From Hirsutella rhossiliensis (lineage: Eukaryota; Ascomycota; Sordariomycetes; Hypocreales; Ophiocordycipitaceae), in contig NW_025408687.1 in assembly GCF_020360975.1 (NCBI RefSeq), positions 372,001 to 436,000 on the forward strand: a stretch of 64,000 nt of DNA, read 5' to 3'. Each line of letters begins with the position of its first letter. Position 1 is the first letter of the stretch. Position numbers and translations under genes: made by a program. Below the pieces are notes generated by a model. The model did no database searches. It saw only the letters and a list, made by a program, of their open reading frames with translations, and had not been told where the DNA came from. Positions 25,401 through 37,782 of the stretch are shown in pieces.

Positions 25401-27420
25401 GCTACCTTAAGTAATAGTAAGCGGAGCTCTAGAGTTATAAGAGCTTTAAGGTCTTTATAAACTATAAGAACCTTAAATACTTTATAACCTACTAGTACCT
25501 CTTAAAGTAGTAAGCCTACTAAGTAGAGTACCTTTTATACTTTAACTTCTCGATTAAGTACCGGCTAAGGTAGGACTCTATAGTCTTAGATAAGCTTTCC
25601 TAAAAAGACTAAGACTAGCTAATAAGAGCGGATATTAAGGCCTAGGATCTATAGCTTATCTTATAAGAAGCGCTATAGACTTATATAGGAGCTTTCTTAG
25701 TAAAAGGAGGCGCGGTACTAACGGATAAGCTTTCCCTTATACCTTTACCTTAGTCTAGTAAGGAGGGATAGACTAGCCTAAGGGCGTATACGGCGTAAGT
25801 ATTTTAAGATAAGGTCCTTTAACGCTTATAAGATAGGATATTATCTTTAAACTATACTTATAAGAGCGTACGCCGCGCTATTAAGTTTAGCGCTTAATAC
25901 TTTAATTTAAAGCTAAACCTAAAGGTATAAGTAGCCGACTATTATATCGACCTATAAGGGTATTTATATTAGCGGGGGAGACTATAGGTACTAGGCGCGC
26001 TATATATTATAGAGGCTAAGGAGAAAGATAGACCGCTAGAGCTAGATAAATAAAATAAGCTTTAAGGGAAGCTAGTTTAGCTTATCTATAACTTTAGTAT
26101 TATAAGCTACCTAGGCTAGTAGGGTATAGTAGTAAGCTTTATAAAGGATTTTTACTAGCCCCTCTTATAATACTATATTTACTACTTCCTTTATAACTAT
26201 AATATCTATATCTATACTAAGATTTAAAAGGTATAGCTTAAAGGGCTACTTAAGTAGCTTTTAGTACCTAACTAGTTTTATATATATATATAGATAGACT
26301 TTATAATAAACCTTCCGCTTATAAAAGAAAGTAACCGCTATATATAAGTAATTAAGGACTAGCTTAGTAAATTAATAATACTAAAGCTAATATAATCTAT
26401 AAATATAAAAGCTTATATAAAGCGCTTCCTTTAGTACTAGGCCCGCTTATATAGCTAGCTAACCTTTATTATAAGTAATAAAGGATCGAACTAAACTAGC
26501 TACTTTTAGTAGTACCTATACTAGCTACTTTAAATTATATAGCTACTTAGTATAGCCTATTACCTATAAACCGATAAGGGACTTAAGAGGGTTAACTAAG
26601 AAGTATAAGTATACTTATAGGTAGTAGTAGCCTATAACTAAGTAGACTAAGACCGCTAGCTCCCTATAGCTTAGCTTACGTTAAATAGTAAACTATAGAC
26701 CTTTATTAAGATAGCCCCCTTCTTTACTATATATAGCTTTAAGCTGCCCTCCTTAATCCTATTTATTATAGATATAGTAGTAGAGTAATATAATAGTATA
26801 TTACTAGAGAGCCGCGCTTCTATATTTATATAAAAGCTATAAGAAACTATAGAATACTATTAATCCGCGATAGCCGCCTTAGTATAAGATTAAGAGTAGT
26901 ATAATAATAAAACTAAGGCCTTAGTAAATAGGTTTATAGTAAGAGATAAAGTATAGCTTAACCTCTATAACTATAAGTTAGTATAGCTAAAAAAGAAGCT
27001 AGACTAGCTATATATAAAGTATATAGTATAAAGGGTTATTAGTATATAAGTAGTTAAGCTTAATAGTCTTTTAATAGGGGTCTATAATAAGATTAATATT
27101 AACCTTCTTTACTAAGCTTCCTTTACTTTATTACTTAAATAAGATATAGCGGACGCTTAACCGCTTACTATTAAGGTAAAGGGTAATAATAAATTTAAGG
27201 TTAAGGAGATATAAGCTATACGCTAAAAAAAGGTCGGCTAATAAAATCGCTAAGAGGTCCTTATAAAGTAGCGCGGGTACCTTAACTTAATGTAGGAACT
27301 TATATATAAGTTTATAAGAGCTATAGCCCTTAATAAGTTTAAGGCCCTATATAGACTAGTAGATAAAAATAATAAACTAGTAAACTATTAATAGTAGCTT
27401 AAGCTAAGACTATAAAGTAA
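22430..27420 (+). pseudogene. GypA copy 2 gag-pol remnant
   Basis: Plus-strand frame full of RIP stops. Gag ends with a CCHC knuckle at 23403-23444, YLYYSAFIYFILKC, in which two Cys and the His are now Tyr. Protease near 23690 (FINKGY); RT about 24300-24830 with the box YINN, so both catalytic Asp are lost; RNase H about 25250-25400; integrase core about 26290-26600; chromodomain about 27180-27340 (VKEI-AI, then VL-AK or K-RGYL). It parallels copy 1 closely, with more TA changes. The starting ATG is not preserved, so the 5' limit is approximate. Confidence 0.88.
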
Positions 27421-27634
27421 GTAAAATAAAAAGGGTAGTTATAGTAATATAGGCGTAATAGTATAAGTAAAGATAAAAATAGCGTTTATTATAAGGCGGA
27501 GCCCTTAGACTACCTAAGCTTATTCCTTATTATTATCGTTACCCTTATTATTATTATTATTATCGTCCTTATTAGCCTTCTCTTACTTATTAGCGGTGGC
27601 GGCGCTCTTTAAGGCGCTAAAGCGGCCCTCTAAG

Positions 27635-28084
27635 TATTACGACTACGGCTACTAGGCCGCTAACGGTCGACCGCGTTAAGCACGTAATATAGCCTAACGG
27701 ATAAATAGTCGGCACGACTATCTAATAGATATAGGATTAAGGGGATCGTAGAGATCTAAGTAATCTAGGATTAATAGGATTACTACGCCTTATACGATCT
27801 AACGTTAAGGATTATAGCTAGGCCTATAATCTAAGGATAGTCTCTATAGGTATATATAGCTACCTACTTTTACTCTTTTAGATAGATAGCTCTCTAGCTT
27901 TTAATATAGATCTTTATTATAATTCTATCTCTAATTCTAATTACCTAGTTATAGTTTACGGTCTATAACCTCTAACTTATTACTAATATAATATACTTAT
28001 TATTACTTAGACTACGCCCTATTATATCTACTAATATAAACCCCTTAATAGGTTTATCCCTTAGGAATAATACCGGTCGTTATA
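27635..28084 (+). repeat. Solo GypM-family LTR in GypA copy 2 (450 bp)
   Basis: Flanked by TSD CTAAG (27630-27634, 28085-28089). GypA copy 1 has the empty site CTAAGCCTATAAG near 4023. Orientation is opposite to GypM. About half, next to the GGTCGTTATA end, matches the GypM LTR; the other half matches only the solo LTR at 39163-39612, so these two are a U3 variant of the family. Confidence 0.9.
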
Positions 28085-29458
28085 CTAAGCCTATAAGCTA
28101 GTTAACGGCGGCGGTAGCTCTAGGAGTAAAAGGGCGGCGGCTAGCGTTAGCGGCAGCGGTAAGGGTAGTAGCGGTAGTAGAGATAGGCATAGCTAAAGGG
28201 ACCGCTAATAGAGCAATAAAGGCGGTATCCCTAGTACTAAGCGCGTTAAAAGCGGAAGTAAGGGAGTAAATAAGTAAGGACTTACTTAGGTATAAGGCCT
28301 TATCGTTTAAGGGCGCGGAGGTTATAGTATATAGTAGCGGTAATAGTAAGGCGCTTCTTAGTAGCCCCCCGCGCTTACCTATACGTACTAGCCTTTTAAG
28401 CCGACGCCGTAGTAAGTAAAATAAAAGGCGCTGCTTTATAAGCGTAGCTAGCGCGCGCGTACTAATAGTAGCTACCGCCGCGGCGGCGCCTAACTTAATT
28501 AAAGTAGTTAAGCTCTTATAACGTATAACGTATATAAGGGGCTAAGTAAGCGGCGCCGGCCTATACTTAGTACTTATACTATAGGGGGTTAGCGGAAAAC
28601 GTTTATTACGCTTACTTAACTATAGACTTATAAGGGTAGCGGAGATAAAAGTAAGGGCTAAATAGCTAGGCATTATAAGGGGTAGTAGGGATAGCATCGT
28701 TACCTTAAAAGGCGATATAAGGGTAGCTAGCGTAGTAAAAGTAGTAGCGGCGGCGGTAGGCGCGGTAGTAAGGGTATAAGTAAGAGCGGCGGTAGCGGCG
28801 GAGCTATTATTAGCCGCGGCTAGTATAATATTAATAAATAACTCTATACGCTCTAAGAAGGAGGAGGTAAGAGAGAGAGAGGTAGATATATCTATTATAA
28901 AAGTTAGTATAATAGAATATAGCCTCTTACTTTATAAAGGGGGGAGCTTATTAGTTAAAGTTATTATTATTATTAGGGCTATTATTACTACTATAGCTAT
29001 TACTATAAGTATATATTAATAGAGTAGCTTATATAGCTAAGAATAAACTAAAGCCTTAAGTAAAGTAAAACTTACTTATTATTACTACTACTATTATAGT
29101 TAAAGAAGGGAGAATAAGAAAGGAATAAAGAAAAAAGGGATACTACCTTATATACCCCTTAGTAAAAGAGGCTGCCTAAGGCTAAAGGGATAAGTAACCT
29201 AAGGCTTATATAGGTCTAAGCTAGCCGCTAGCTACCTAAGGGGCGTATATAATAGGTTACGCCCTTATTTAAATAGCTAGCTAGCCGATAAGTATAGAGC
29301 TAGGTTCTAGCTACCTAAGCTAATAAGCGCGGGGATAATAAGGCTAGTAAGGCTAGTATAATTAATAAGAAAATATAAGGTAGAGCTAGTAGTATAAGCT
29401 TAATTATATAGAAGCTATTAATAAAGCAGCGCTACGCTACGCTTAAGGGATAGTATTA
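28085..29458. other. GypA copy 2 3' module
   Basis: Counterpart of 4020-4254 plus 12084-13206. GCGGCGG and GTAGCGGCGG tracts persist near 28100-28200 and 28740-28810, followed by ATTATTACTACTA repeats near 28965-29010 and a decayed polypurine tract before the LTR. No plus-strand gene is recognised. The conservation between two copies shows the module moved with the element. Confidence 0.6.
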
Positions 29459-29644
29459 TATAAGAGTCTTTAACTATTATAAGTTATAGGCTTAGGCTAT
29501 AGCTTAAGCTACATAGTTATATATAAAGGGCCGGATCTTATAAGTATATATATAGGCTAGCCGCGTATAAAAGAGCTCTATATAGCTTATTAATATTATC
29601 CTATAGATAGTACTTATATATATACCTTTACTTACTTTATAATA
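29459..29644 (+). repeat. GypA copy 2 3' LTR (186 bp)
   Basis: Pairs with 22207-22392 and is followed by TSD TAAGC. Confidence 0.93.
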
Positions 29645-29649
29645 TAAGC

Positions 29650-30010
29650 TATTAAAAAGTAAGTATATTATCTTATACTCTTTAAGAAGTACTTATATCT
29701 TTATATTATTTTTTATTTTAGTCTCTTAAAGCTATAAAAGGAGCGTAAAGTACTTATAAAGATAGTAAAACCTTATTAATACTAAACTTAAAGGATAATA
29801 AAGGTAAATAAAAAGTTTAAAAGATTAAAAACTAAAATAGATCTAAAGGCAATACCTTTTTCCTTATTAAATAAATAGGATAGCTAACTAAGTATAATTA
29901 ATAAGTTAATACTAAAGATATAGTAAATAGCTAAGACCTTATTAAAGAATATACTATTAGCTTAACTAAGAAAAAAAGGTATAAAACTAAGTAAGAGAGG
30001 GAAGCTTATT
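29650..30010 (+). pseudogene. GypH C-terminal end with chromodomain
   Basis: The GypH frame resumes after GypA copy 2 with SLLKL-KERKVLIKIVKPY, the usual linker HVSLLEPW-like segment. A chromodomain follows in a frame shifted by one base: RSKGNTFFLIK-IG-LTKYN, then DLIKEYTISLTK, matching the FLVKWKGWP-EYN and DLIKEY pattern. The one-base shift lies between about 29770 and 29790. Chromodomains target chromovirus integration to modified chromatin. This is the 3' coding end of GypH. Confidence 0.82.
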
Positions 30011-30750
30011 AATATAAAGATATACTCTTAAATTAGTAACGAATCTTTACTAAATCGCTATTAACTTATTAATATATTAATATACCTAAATATCCTATAA
30101 CTATATATAAAATAGTAAAATAAAAGAATATAAGAAAACTATTTATACTACTTATTAAATATTATTAAGGAAAATAAAACTAAACTATAACTATAAAGGA
30201 ATATATATTATAATACGATTAATTAAGTAGTAAAGATAGCTAGAGGTACTACGCTATATATATTATATTCTTTTTATTATAAGACTAAAGCTTATAAGAA
30301 AAAGGATTTCTTTTTTTTAATTAAAGTAATAAGTAGTCTATAACTTATAAGTAAGGTAAGTATAATTCCTTACTAATACCTTATTAATATATTAGTACTA
30401 TATACCTAAGTACTTTACTAGCTTATACCTCTTAATAGTACTCTTATAATTATCTCCCTTTTTATATAAATATCCTAACTATATCTTTAATATATATTAC
30501 TTTTATTATACTATATATATTTAGTTAAGAAAGAAGGTAGTCTTAGTTATATATCTTATATATATATATATATATAAGTATATATTAGTTTATACTTAAT
30601 AATATTAATAGTTATTATATTAATAGTTACCGCTAAGTAACTATTATAATATTATTTATATATCGTATTATATACTAGTCCCTTAGTATAGGGCTAGTAC
30701 GTTAACCTTACTATCTACCTAGATCTAGTATAAGTCTAATAGGTAATTAA
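30011..30750. other. AT-rich stretch, no gene seen
   Basis: Strongly AT-rich sequence 3' of GypH, probably its untranslated region or LTR, but no partner LTR is present to prove it. TATATATA runs occur near 30545-30575. No readable protein family on either strand. Confidence 0.5.
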
Positions 30751-30872
30751 ATAGACTAGCTACTATATATAATTAAACGTATTATATAGACTAGCTACTA
30801 TATATAATTAAACGTATTATATAGACTAGCTACTATACGTTATTATACGTATTAAATATAGACTAGCTACCG
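30751..30872. repeat. 35-bp tandem repeat, about 3.5 units
   Basis: ATAGACTAGCTACTATATAT begins units at 30751, 30786, 30821 and 30858. Spacing is 35, 35 and 37 bases. The first two units are identical in their first 35 bases; later units diverge in the ACGTATTA segment. Confidence 0.9.
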
Positions 30873-31547
30873 GTCTTATAAGTTAAAGTAAGAGTAGTAA
30901 TAACTATTTATATTCTTTTTTACCCGCCTAAGATCTAATAAGTTCTCTATCTTCTATATATACTATAGCGAGCATAGGACCTTACTTAGGGCTTTAACTA
31001 AGTAATATCTTAACCTTATAATTATACGATAGTAGTACGGCGTATTAGCGGTATTTCCTAGTATTTTCCTTAGATAGGCATAGGTATTTCTCTATAATTT
31101 CCCTGCTATATCTTTATAGTAACTTCTTAGGGAAATATTAATATAATCCTTAAGGAACTATTATTACTTAGGAAATCGTAGTATATTTCCTATATAATAT
31201 ATCCTTAGGGGAAATCTCTATAAAATATCTATACTATCCGCTTAGTTATCGTTTCTAGGATTTCTAGGTAATTTCCTAGAGTTTACTTAGTAGCTTCTAA
31301 GTTCCTTTTTCTATAAAGAGCTTTAAAAAAGGAGGCCGATATCGTTATAGGTACCTAGATTATCGACTATAGGGTATCCTATAATAAATGCCTAGGGCGA
31401 AAGAATTAACCGATGTCCTTATTAGTCTCTTATAGTATTTAAGCGGAAGTCGCGCTAATAAGGAATCGTAGTAGAGTTATATAGATTTCTAAGGTTAGTA
31501 TAAGGAATAACTCGTTTTTTATCTAAAACGTAACCTAGTACGACTAA
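30873..31547. other. AT-rich region with recurring TTTCCTAG / GGAAAT motifs
   Basis: About 31050-31290 carries many copies of ATTTCCTA, TTTCCTTAG and their complements in both orientations. Such dispersed short repeats suit an LTR or untranslated region of GypE or the neighbouring ORF, but no second copy is in the window. An ATG at 31387 opens only a short plus-strand reading. Confidence 0.45.
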
Positions 31548-31715
31548 TACTAAGGGCGCGAGGCGGCTAAGCTAGGAGTAAAATACTACTAAGACTAAGG
31601 GCGCTAGGTAGCTAAACTAGGGCAATAAATAAGTAAGGCTAAGGGCATAGTATAGCTAAGCTAGGGAAAACTAATTATAACTAAGGGCGCTCTATAGCTA
31701 AGCTAGTAATAAAAC
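31548..31715. repeat. Imperfect tandem repeat, 42-45 bp, four units
   Basis: Core CTAAGGGCGC followed by TAGCTAAGCTAGG-like sequence starts near 31550, 31595, 31639 and 31681, spaced 45, 44 and 42 bases. Unit differences are mostly the C-to-T and G-to-A type plus small indels. Confidence 0.85.
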
Positions 31716-31749
31716 GAATAGGGCCGAGGATACTATAAGGCTAACTTAG

Positions 31750-33500
31750 TAACCGACCGTCTTACGCTATAAGGGTAAAGGTAGGGCGGGGGATTTCCTC
31801 CTTAGCCTTTTCTTTTATTAGTTCCTTAGGGCCTACTAGTATGTTAGCTAAGGTATCTTATATATCGGAGGCTTTATAGATAGGTATACTATAAGCGTTA
31901 TTTAGGGCTAGTTTTACTAGGAGTATTATAACTAGTTTATTATAAGAGGCTAGAATTTAGTTATAGATTACTACTACTAGTACTTATATAGTTAGGCCTA
32001 GGTTCTAGAATCTACCTAAGTACGCGTTAATAAACTTTTAGTTTAATAAGTTAAAATAGGCTATTATATTAGCTATATAAGGGCGGGCTATAGCTAGCGT
32101 ATATAGGGGGCCGATATAAGCAGCTCTTTAGTAAGCTATAGTGAGCTTAAGCGAGTTATTTAAGAGGTAAGCGGCGAATATAAACTAATAGATAAAGCCT
32201 ATAGGTACTTTAGCGAGGGCGGCGTACTAGCTAAGTAAGAGGTTAGTATCGGCCTCCTTATAGATAGCGGCGAATAGATTTACCTAGATTATAGCCGCGT
32301 TTAGGGCTCTATAAACTAGCGCTTCCGACCTAAAGTAAATAATACCTATATAGCCGTTAGTATCGCTTAGGTTATTATAGTATACTATAAAAGGTATAAT
32401 AGGGAATAGTCTAGGCTTTCTATAGCTTAGAACCTAAAAGGGGTTAAGCTTCTATTAGACCGGTATCGGGGCCTATTCCTCGGCGAATAGGTTAGCCCGC
32501 TTAGAGGAAGTAGAGGGCGAGGCCGCGGCGGCGGCGAGTAAGTATCTAGTAAATAGGTTCCTTAATAGCTTATCGAATATAAGGTCTACTATATTAGATC
32601 CTCTGGTCCTAGCCGGGGTACGCTTAAGGGTCTCTTTAAACTTATAAGTTCTTAGTATACTAAAGGCCTCGCGCTCCTCTACGGCGGCGGCCTTAAATAT
32701 CTTTAGATAGGTAGGGAGGTACTTTATACTAGTAACGGTAGCGACGATCTTAAGTATCTCGGCGTCTATAGAGGCTACCTATCTAAATAAGAGCTTATTA
32801 ATAACGTTAGCTAAGATAGTAGCAATCTATATAGTTCCGAGGGCGCTAGTTATCCTCTTAGTTTTATTAAGGAAGATAGCTCTATCTAGGTTATATAGCG
32901 ATAAGGGAAGAAGCTCGTTCTTATTAAATAATAATGTAAACTACTCGCGGGCGTTTTAAGGGGTACTAAGGGTTTTCCTTATAATACCTAAAACTAAGGG
33001 TAGCGAGTTACTAGATAAATTACTAGAGCTTAATAGCGATAGGGTATAGTCGTTAAAGTAAACGTATAATAAAGTACTAAGAATAAGGTAATAGGAAGCG
33101 CCGACCTATTATAATTAGATAGTTAACGTTACGTTTACCTTAGTTTAGGTAGTTATATAAGTTATAGTAGTAATATAATAAGCAGCGATACTATAAGGTA
33201 TAGAGAAGTATAGCTAGTTTTATTTATATAGATTATAGGCTTTAGCTAAGGAAAGAGATAGAGGGGCGTAGTATATACCGTTTTCTATTAAGCCCGCGTT
33301 AAGATCGTACCCTTCTCTTATAAGAAGGTCGTAGTAGTTAGTATATATACTATAATTATCCCGTTTTTACTTAGTAAATACGGCCGTATTAAACTTAAGG
33401 TTATAGAGGAGCTCTGCTTTATTTCTATATAATTAAACTACTTAGCGGAATCCCTTAAGGCTTAAGCGCGGCGGTCGGCGGTAGATTTAGTTAGAGAAAT
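31750..33500 (-). pseudogene. Degenerate minus-strand ORF of unknown family
   Basis: A single minus-strand frame of about 580 codons with few stops, all TAG/TAA of the RIP kind. Readable parts: NLKFNTAVFTK (near 33400), TNYYDLLIREGYDLNAGLIE (near 33330), FKAAAVEEREAFSILRTYKF and LKRTPARTRG (near 32690-32610), SDTNGYIGIIYFRSEALVY (near 32350). The composition is that of a soluble protein with an alanine/serine-rich stretch; no catalytic or zinc motif is seen. The complementary plus frame is also open but implausibly hydrophobic. It lies 3' of GypE pol in the same orientation, so it could be an extra GypE ORF or part of a different, earlier element or gene. Confidence 0.5.
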
Positions 33501-33869
33501 ACTAGCGAAATACTAGGTCCTTACTATAATACTTATAGCCCTAGATAGCGGGAACCTTAAATATAGGTATAAGAAGGGCGCGGTTTAGTATAGAAAAGGG
33601 AGCGTAAAAGGATAGGGAAATTAAGTTCCTAAAATAAAAATAAACGCAGGTAAATATAGAATTAGGTTATTATTCGCCGCGGGCGGCCTATTAATACTTA
33701 TTAGCTAGTTAACCTATCCCTAGACTTTTAAGAGAACGAATAGTAATAGCGCGTACTATATACCGTTATTTCTCCCTTAGCTATAGCGGCTCGTACTATT
33801 ATATAGCGCGCGCGCGGAGCTTCTAAGTATAGGTAATATAACCTTATAATACTCCTTACTATATAGTAA
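33501..33869. other. Non-coding stretch between GypE pol and the unknown ORF
   Basis: Contains alternating CGCGCGCGC (about 33808-33817) and, on the minus strand near 33770, a purine run AAGGGAGAAATAACGG that could be the GypE polypurine tract, which would place a 3' LTR here. No second LTR is available to confirm this. Confidence 0.4.
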
Positions 33870-36800
33870 ATTCTTCGATAAGGTCTTTAGCGACGATATC
33901 CTTAGCGGCTACCTAAGAATTATACCTACTTAGCTAGCCTTTCTAGCTAATAAGGTATTTTATATAAGCGGTCCCTTAGCTATATCTATAAGTTTTAGAG
34001 TTAAGGATTCTTTTAACTTCCTAGTAGTTAGTATTAGGTTTTAGGCTAGGTTAGGCGTCTAGTTATTCGGCCGGCTATAACTATATAACGGAAACGACGT
34101 TATAGATATTAAGGGATCTGGCTAGGTTAAGGCAGTAAGCTAAATAGCCGATCCGCTTAAGGACTTTAAACGGTCTTATATAGCATTCCTTTAACTTTAC
34201 TACCTATCTATTAGCTATACTATATCCTTTCCCTAGCTAGAGCTATACTTAGTCTCTAGGTTTAAACTCTAGTACTTAGTACTTTACGTTATACTGCTTT
34301 TTTATTCTTACTTAAGCTAGGGTAATTAAGATCCTAGCTTAGTCCTAGAGTATCTCCCTATCTATTTATAAGGGGCCTTCTTTAAGGTATCGCTTACTAT
34401 TATCTATCTATATCCTAGTTAATAGCTTACTTAAAGAAGTATTAATTACCGCGGAGTAAGAGTTATTAAAGGTAAATTAAAGTAATAGTAACGCGTTAAC
34501 CTATTAACGAGATTAAAAGTTAGTCGTAAAGAACTAAAGCACGGTTTTAACTACCTAGTTATATTATTCTAATAAGCTATTAGTCTAAGGATACTAAGCT
34601 ATAGATACTAGTAACTTAGACCTATAAGCTATCTATAGTCCTTTTTAAAACGCTAAAAGGAACTTAGGGTCTTAGTTAGAGATAATCTAAGCGGGAATCC
34701 CTTAGTTATAGTATATTAACTTAGTAAATAGTACCTTAGCTTAGTCTTCCGCGGTAAACTAATTATAGCCTAGGATAAGAAGCTTTATTTTCGAGAACTT
34801 ATTAGTTACTATTAGTAGTATATTATAGTAGACCTTAATAAGTAGTATCTATAAAGTTCGGTTTATAAGGACGTTTAAGAGTCTTATAATAAAATCTATA
34901 GCGATTATATAAAAAGGTAAGGCTAAGGATATAATTAGAACTAACTCGCTAAAGGCCTTTAACCGGTTAGTTTAGTTCTTATAGTAAGCGTCGCACTTAT
35001 CGATAAAGCTATTAATAAGTTTCTTAAGGCTAGTAATAGCGAATATAGAGGATAACTCCTTTTATATCCTTCGCCGTCTAAGGTAAAATTTACGCGCGTA
35101 GTTATCGGCGATAATTTCCTTAGTATAGATAGTAGGGATATAAAGCTAATAATAACCTTTAGACTTAACTAAGTAGAGTAACTTATTCCGCTAAACGAAT
35201 AGGAGACTAACTTAAGACTTATCGTTTCTAAGCTACTTTAGTATACTAGCTTACCTTAGTTCTTCTATATATACTCCTTAGATCTTCTAGTATAGGTTAG
35301 GTTAAATAAAGGATTCTATAACTATATATATATATTTAACCGGCGCTTTATCTTCCTAAACGTAGTTTAATTCCCTAGGTTTATATTTCCTAGGTATTAT
35401 AGATAGTAGTTAAGATAGTATATCGGTAAGAATATTAGCGGTTTTAGGAATATAGTAGACCTCTAAGGGAAACTAGCTAAGGTACTATAAAGTAAGCACG
35501 AGCCGATTATTAGTCTTTATACTAATAGTAAATAGCGATATTTACTTTAGGATTATACTAGTAGTAGCGTAGTTAGTTAGTATAACGACCTTTAGTAGTA
35601 AGGTAGAGATAATATATAACTAGAGCTTTTAATATACCTAGGAAAGATAAGCTACTTTAAGTTTAATAGGCTAGTATCTAGGTTCTTTACTAGTTAAGCG
35701 TTTACTAAGGTAAAGGATTAGCTAGATACTCGTTTAGGGCGGGGTCCTTCTTAGGTTCTAGTCTACCCTTAGTATAAAGGAGAAGGCTACTACTATAAAG
35801 TCTAGCTCGCGGCTAGCGTCGATTTATAAGAATAATAGCCGTTATAAGTTAAAATAGTATAGCCGCATTAGTTTTATAAAAGCGTTTATAATATCTTAAA
35901 AGGCCTATTCCTCTACTAAGGAAGGTTAGTATATTACCTTAAAGGTATATCTATTCCTTACCGATCCTTTAAGTAGCGCTTAACTATCCTATACTTCCTT
36001 AAGTATTACTATTTTTTAAACTTAAAGCGTCTCTACCCTTTAAAAAAAGTAAGCTACTAGGTATTATAGCTAGTTAACTAAGCCGAGCTACTTTTCTAGT
36101 ACTTATAAGGTATTTAGAAACTCTATATCCTATAATGCCTATACTTATTCTTTAGTATTTATTAGGCTAATACTATTAACTCGAAATCTTAATAGTTTTA
36201 TAAATAAGTAGCTTAGGAATAATTTCGATCTAGCTAGGGCTAGGTTATAGTCTACGAAGAGTTAAAAGATAGCTTAGAGGTAACGAACGTAGTCGTCTTC
36301 TATATCTAAGTATATTATAATATTATCGATATACCTAAAGGAATATTCTATATATTCCTAGAGGATTTAGTCTATAAATCTTTAAACGTATATAAGTAAG
36401 TTCTTATATCCTATTAAGGGTACCGTTAGTTATTCTAAGCCTCTATAGCTAATTACTATAAACCTTTCCTAATACTCCTTATAGATAAGGAACTAATAAA
36501 AAAAAGACTAAGCGTTTATAATAGAAATAAAGCGTTTCCCTTATAGCTTTTAGATTATATCTCCTTAAAGTAGTATTAAGTAGGCGTTTAAGATAGCTAT
36601 ACTATTAAGAGTATATAGGTCTACTACTATTCGGCCCTTTTCGTTGCTATATATAGTTCTCTAGACTATAAATATAAGGTAAGTAAATAAGGTTGCCTCT
36701 ATAGCCTATTCTATACGCCCCTTTTAATATAGGTCCTTATAGGTCTAGTTAATTAATGCCTTATCCTTCTAGCTAAGCGGGTAAGCCTTAGACGCTAGTT

Positions 36801-37214
36801 TATATAAGTGCTAATTTTCTATTAGCGGAATATATATATAGTAGTCTAGGTAGACCTTAATAATACCTTAGTCCTTTTATAAGGTTAGGAAGGAAGCGAC
36901 TATACGTTAAATCTTTTTTATAAACGTAGGGTCTTAATTATAGATTTTAACGTCCTTTAAAGTAGTTATTTCTAGGAGGCTATAGTCTCGTATAATCCCG
37001 ATCTTATAGTTTAGAGTCTATTTATACGTCTATAAAGGGAGTTCCCCTTTAGCGGACTTAAGGCTCCCTTCCTCTAGGGTTTCTACTAATAGGTTAGTAA
37101 CCTAGTATAAGTCGCTATATTCTATAGTTTTCTATATAGCCGGCTCTTTAGTTAGAGTTACCTTAGCTAGGGCTTCCTTAAGTAGGTCGATCTATAAAAA
37201 CTATATTTTATTAC
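33870..37214 (-). pseudogene. GypE pol remnant (Ty3/Gypsy), cut at right by CopC1
   Basis: Minus-strand polymerase of a third Gypsy lineage. RT: IFIV-RTIYSNEKGRIVVDL, LNSIAILNAYLILL and FFYQFLIYKEY near 36720-36470 (the family usually has VVDIRGLN and FFYQWRVH), and the box YIDN at 36322-36333 followed by IIIYLDIEDDYVR. Integrase finger remnant CDAYYKN near 34985; core with AIDFIIRLLNVLIN near 34900, then NKFSKIKLLI; chromodomain-like end about 34050-33870 (KYLISQKG with one stop, then AAKDIVAKDLIEEFT). Upstream protease-like and linker sequence runs to 37214, where the CopC1 LTR starts. Gag and the 5' LTR are absent. Confidence 0.85.
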
Positions 37215-37782
37215 TCTTAAGGTATATAAGTAAAAGCGGAATTTTAGGAAATTAAGGGATTATATAAGACTATATAATAGAGGGGAAGAAGGAGTATAAG
37301 GTAGGATTTTCAACGGAATTTATTAGTAGTATATTAGTATATAGAAGAGGTATTAAAGTTAATAATTCTATATCTATCTACTAGCGGATATACTATCTTA
37401 TATAGATAATTATAGCTAAACGGAAGAACCTTTTAGGACTAGATTTAAGCTACTATATAGACCTAAGACTAGGGAATTCCGTGATACCTCGAGTAAATCT
37501 AAAAGTGTCTTAGTTTTACTAATATTTATGTTTAAAGGAGGTTAGTTATACCGGTATTCTTAAGAGGTCTTAGCTAATATTCTAAGCTAGCTCTATTCCT
37601 TCGATTCCCGATTATACGATAACCGGCAACCCGTTTAATATATAATAATATATAAAATAACGAGCGATTCTTACTCTATAGGATAAGATTTTATCTATAA
37701 TTAATATACTACTTATTAGCTTATATAATCGGGAGAGTATATTATAGCTACTTTATTTATAGTAAGAACACTATTCCTTATA
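37215..37782 (-). repeat. CopC copy 1 3' LTR (568 bp)
   Basis: Left LTR, the 3' LTR in coding sense, starting TCTTAAGGTATATAAG. Same length as the three other LTRs of the CopC1/CopC2 pair. Confidence 0.93.

Larger units (their letters stand above)
22207..29644 (+). mobile_element. GypA copy 2: complete chromovirus
   Basis: 7.4 kb between 186-bp LTRs (22207-22392 and 29459-29644), with TSD TAAGC at 22202-22206 and 29645-29649. It contains gag-pol, the GC-rich 3' module and a solo GypM LTR (27635-28084). It is the only GypA copy complete in the window and is therefore the reference for copies 1 and 3. RIP is close to saturation. Confidence 0.94.

Noticed and set aside
31387..31500. ATG-started plus-strand reading MPRAKELTDVLISLL
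   Set aside because: Runs into several stops and then into the 44-bp tandem repeats; no support as a gene.
32450..33000. Open plus-strand frame opposite the unknown ORF
   Set aside because: Its product would be almost entirely hydrophobic without membrane-protein order, while the minus frame has balanced composition; treated as an antisense shadow.
36300..36340. YIDN boxes considered as natural RT variants
   Set aside because: The Asn codon AAT after GAT is what RIP makes from GAT-GAT through its TpG, so it is damage and not a variant enzyme.
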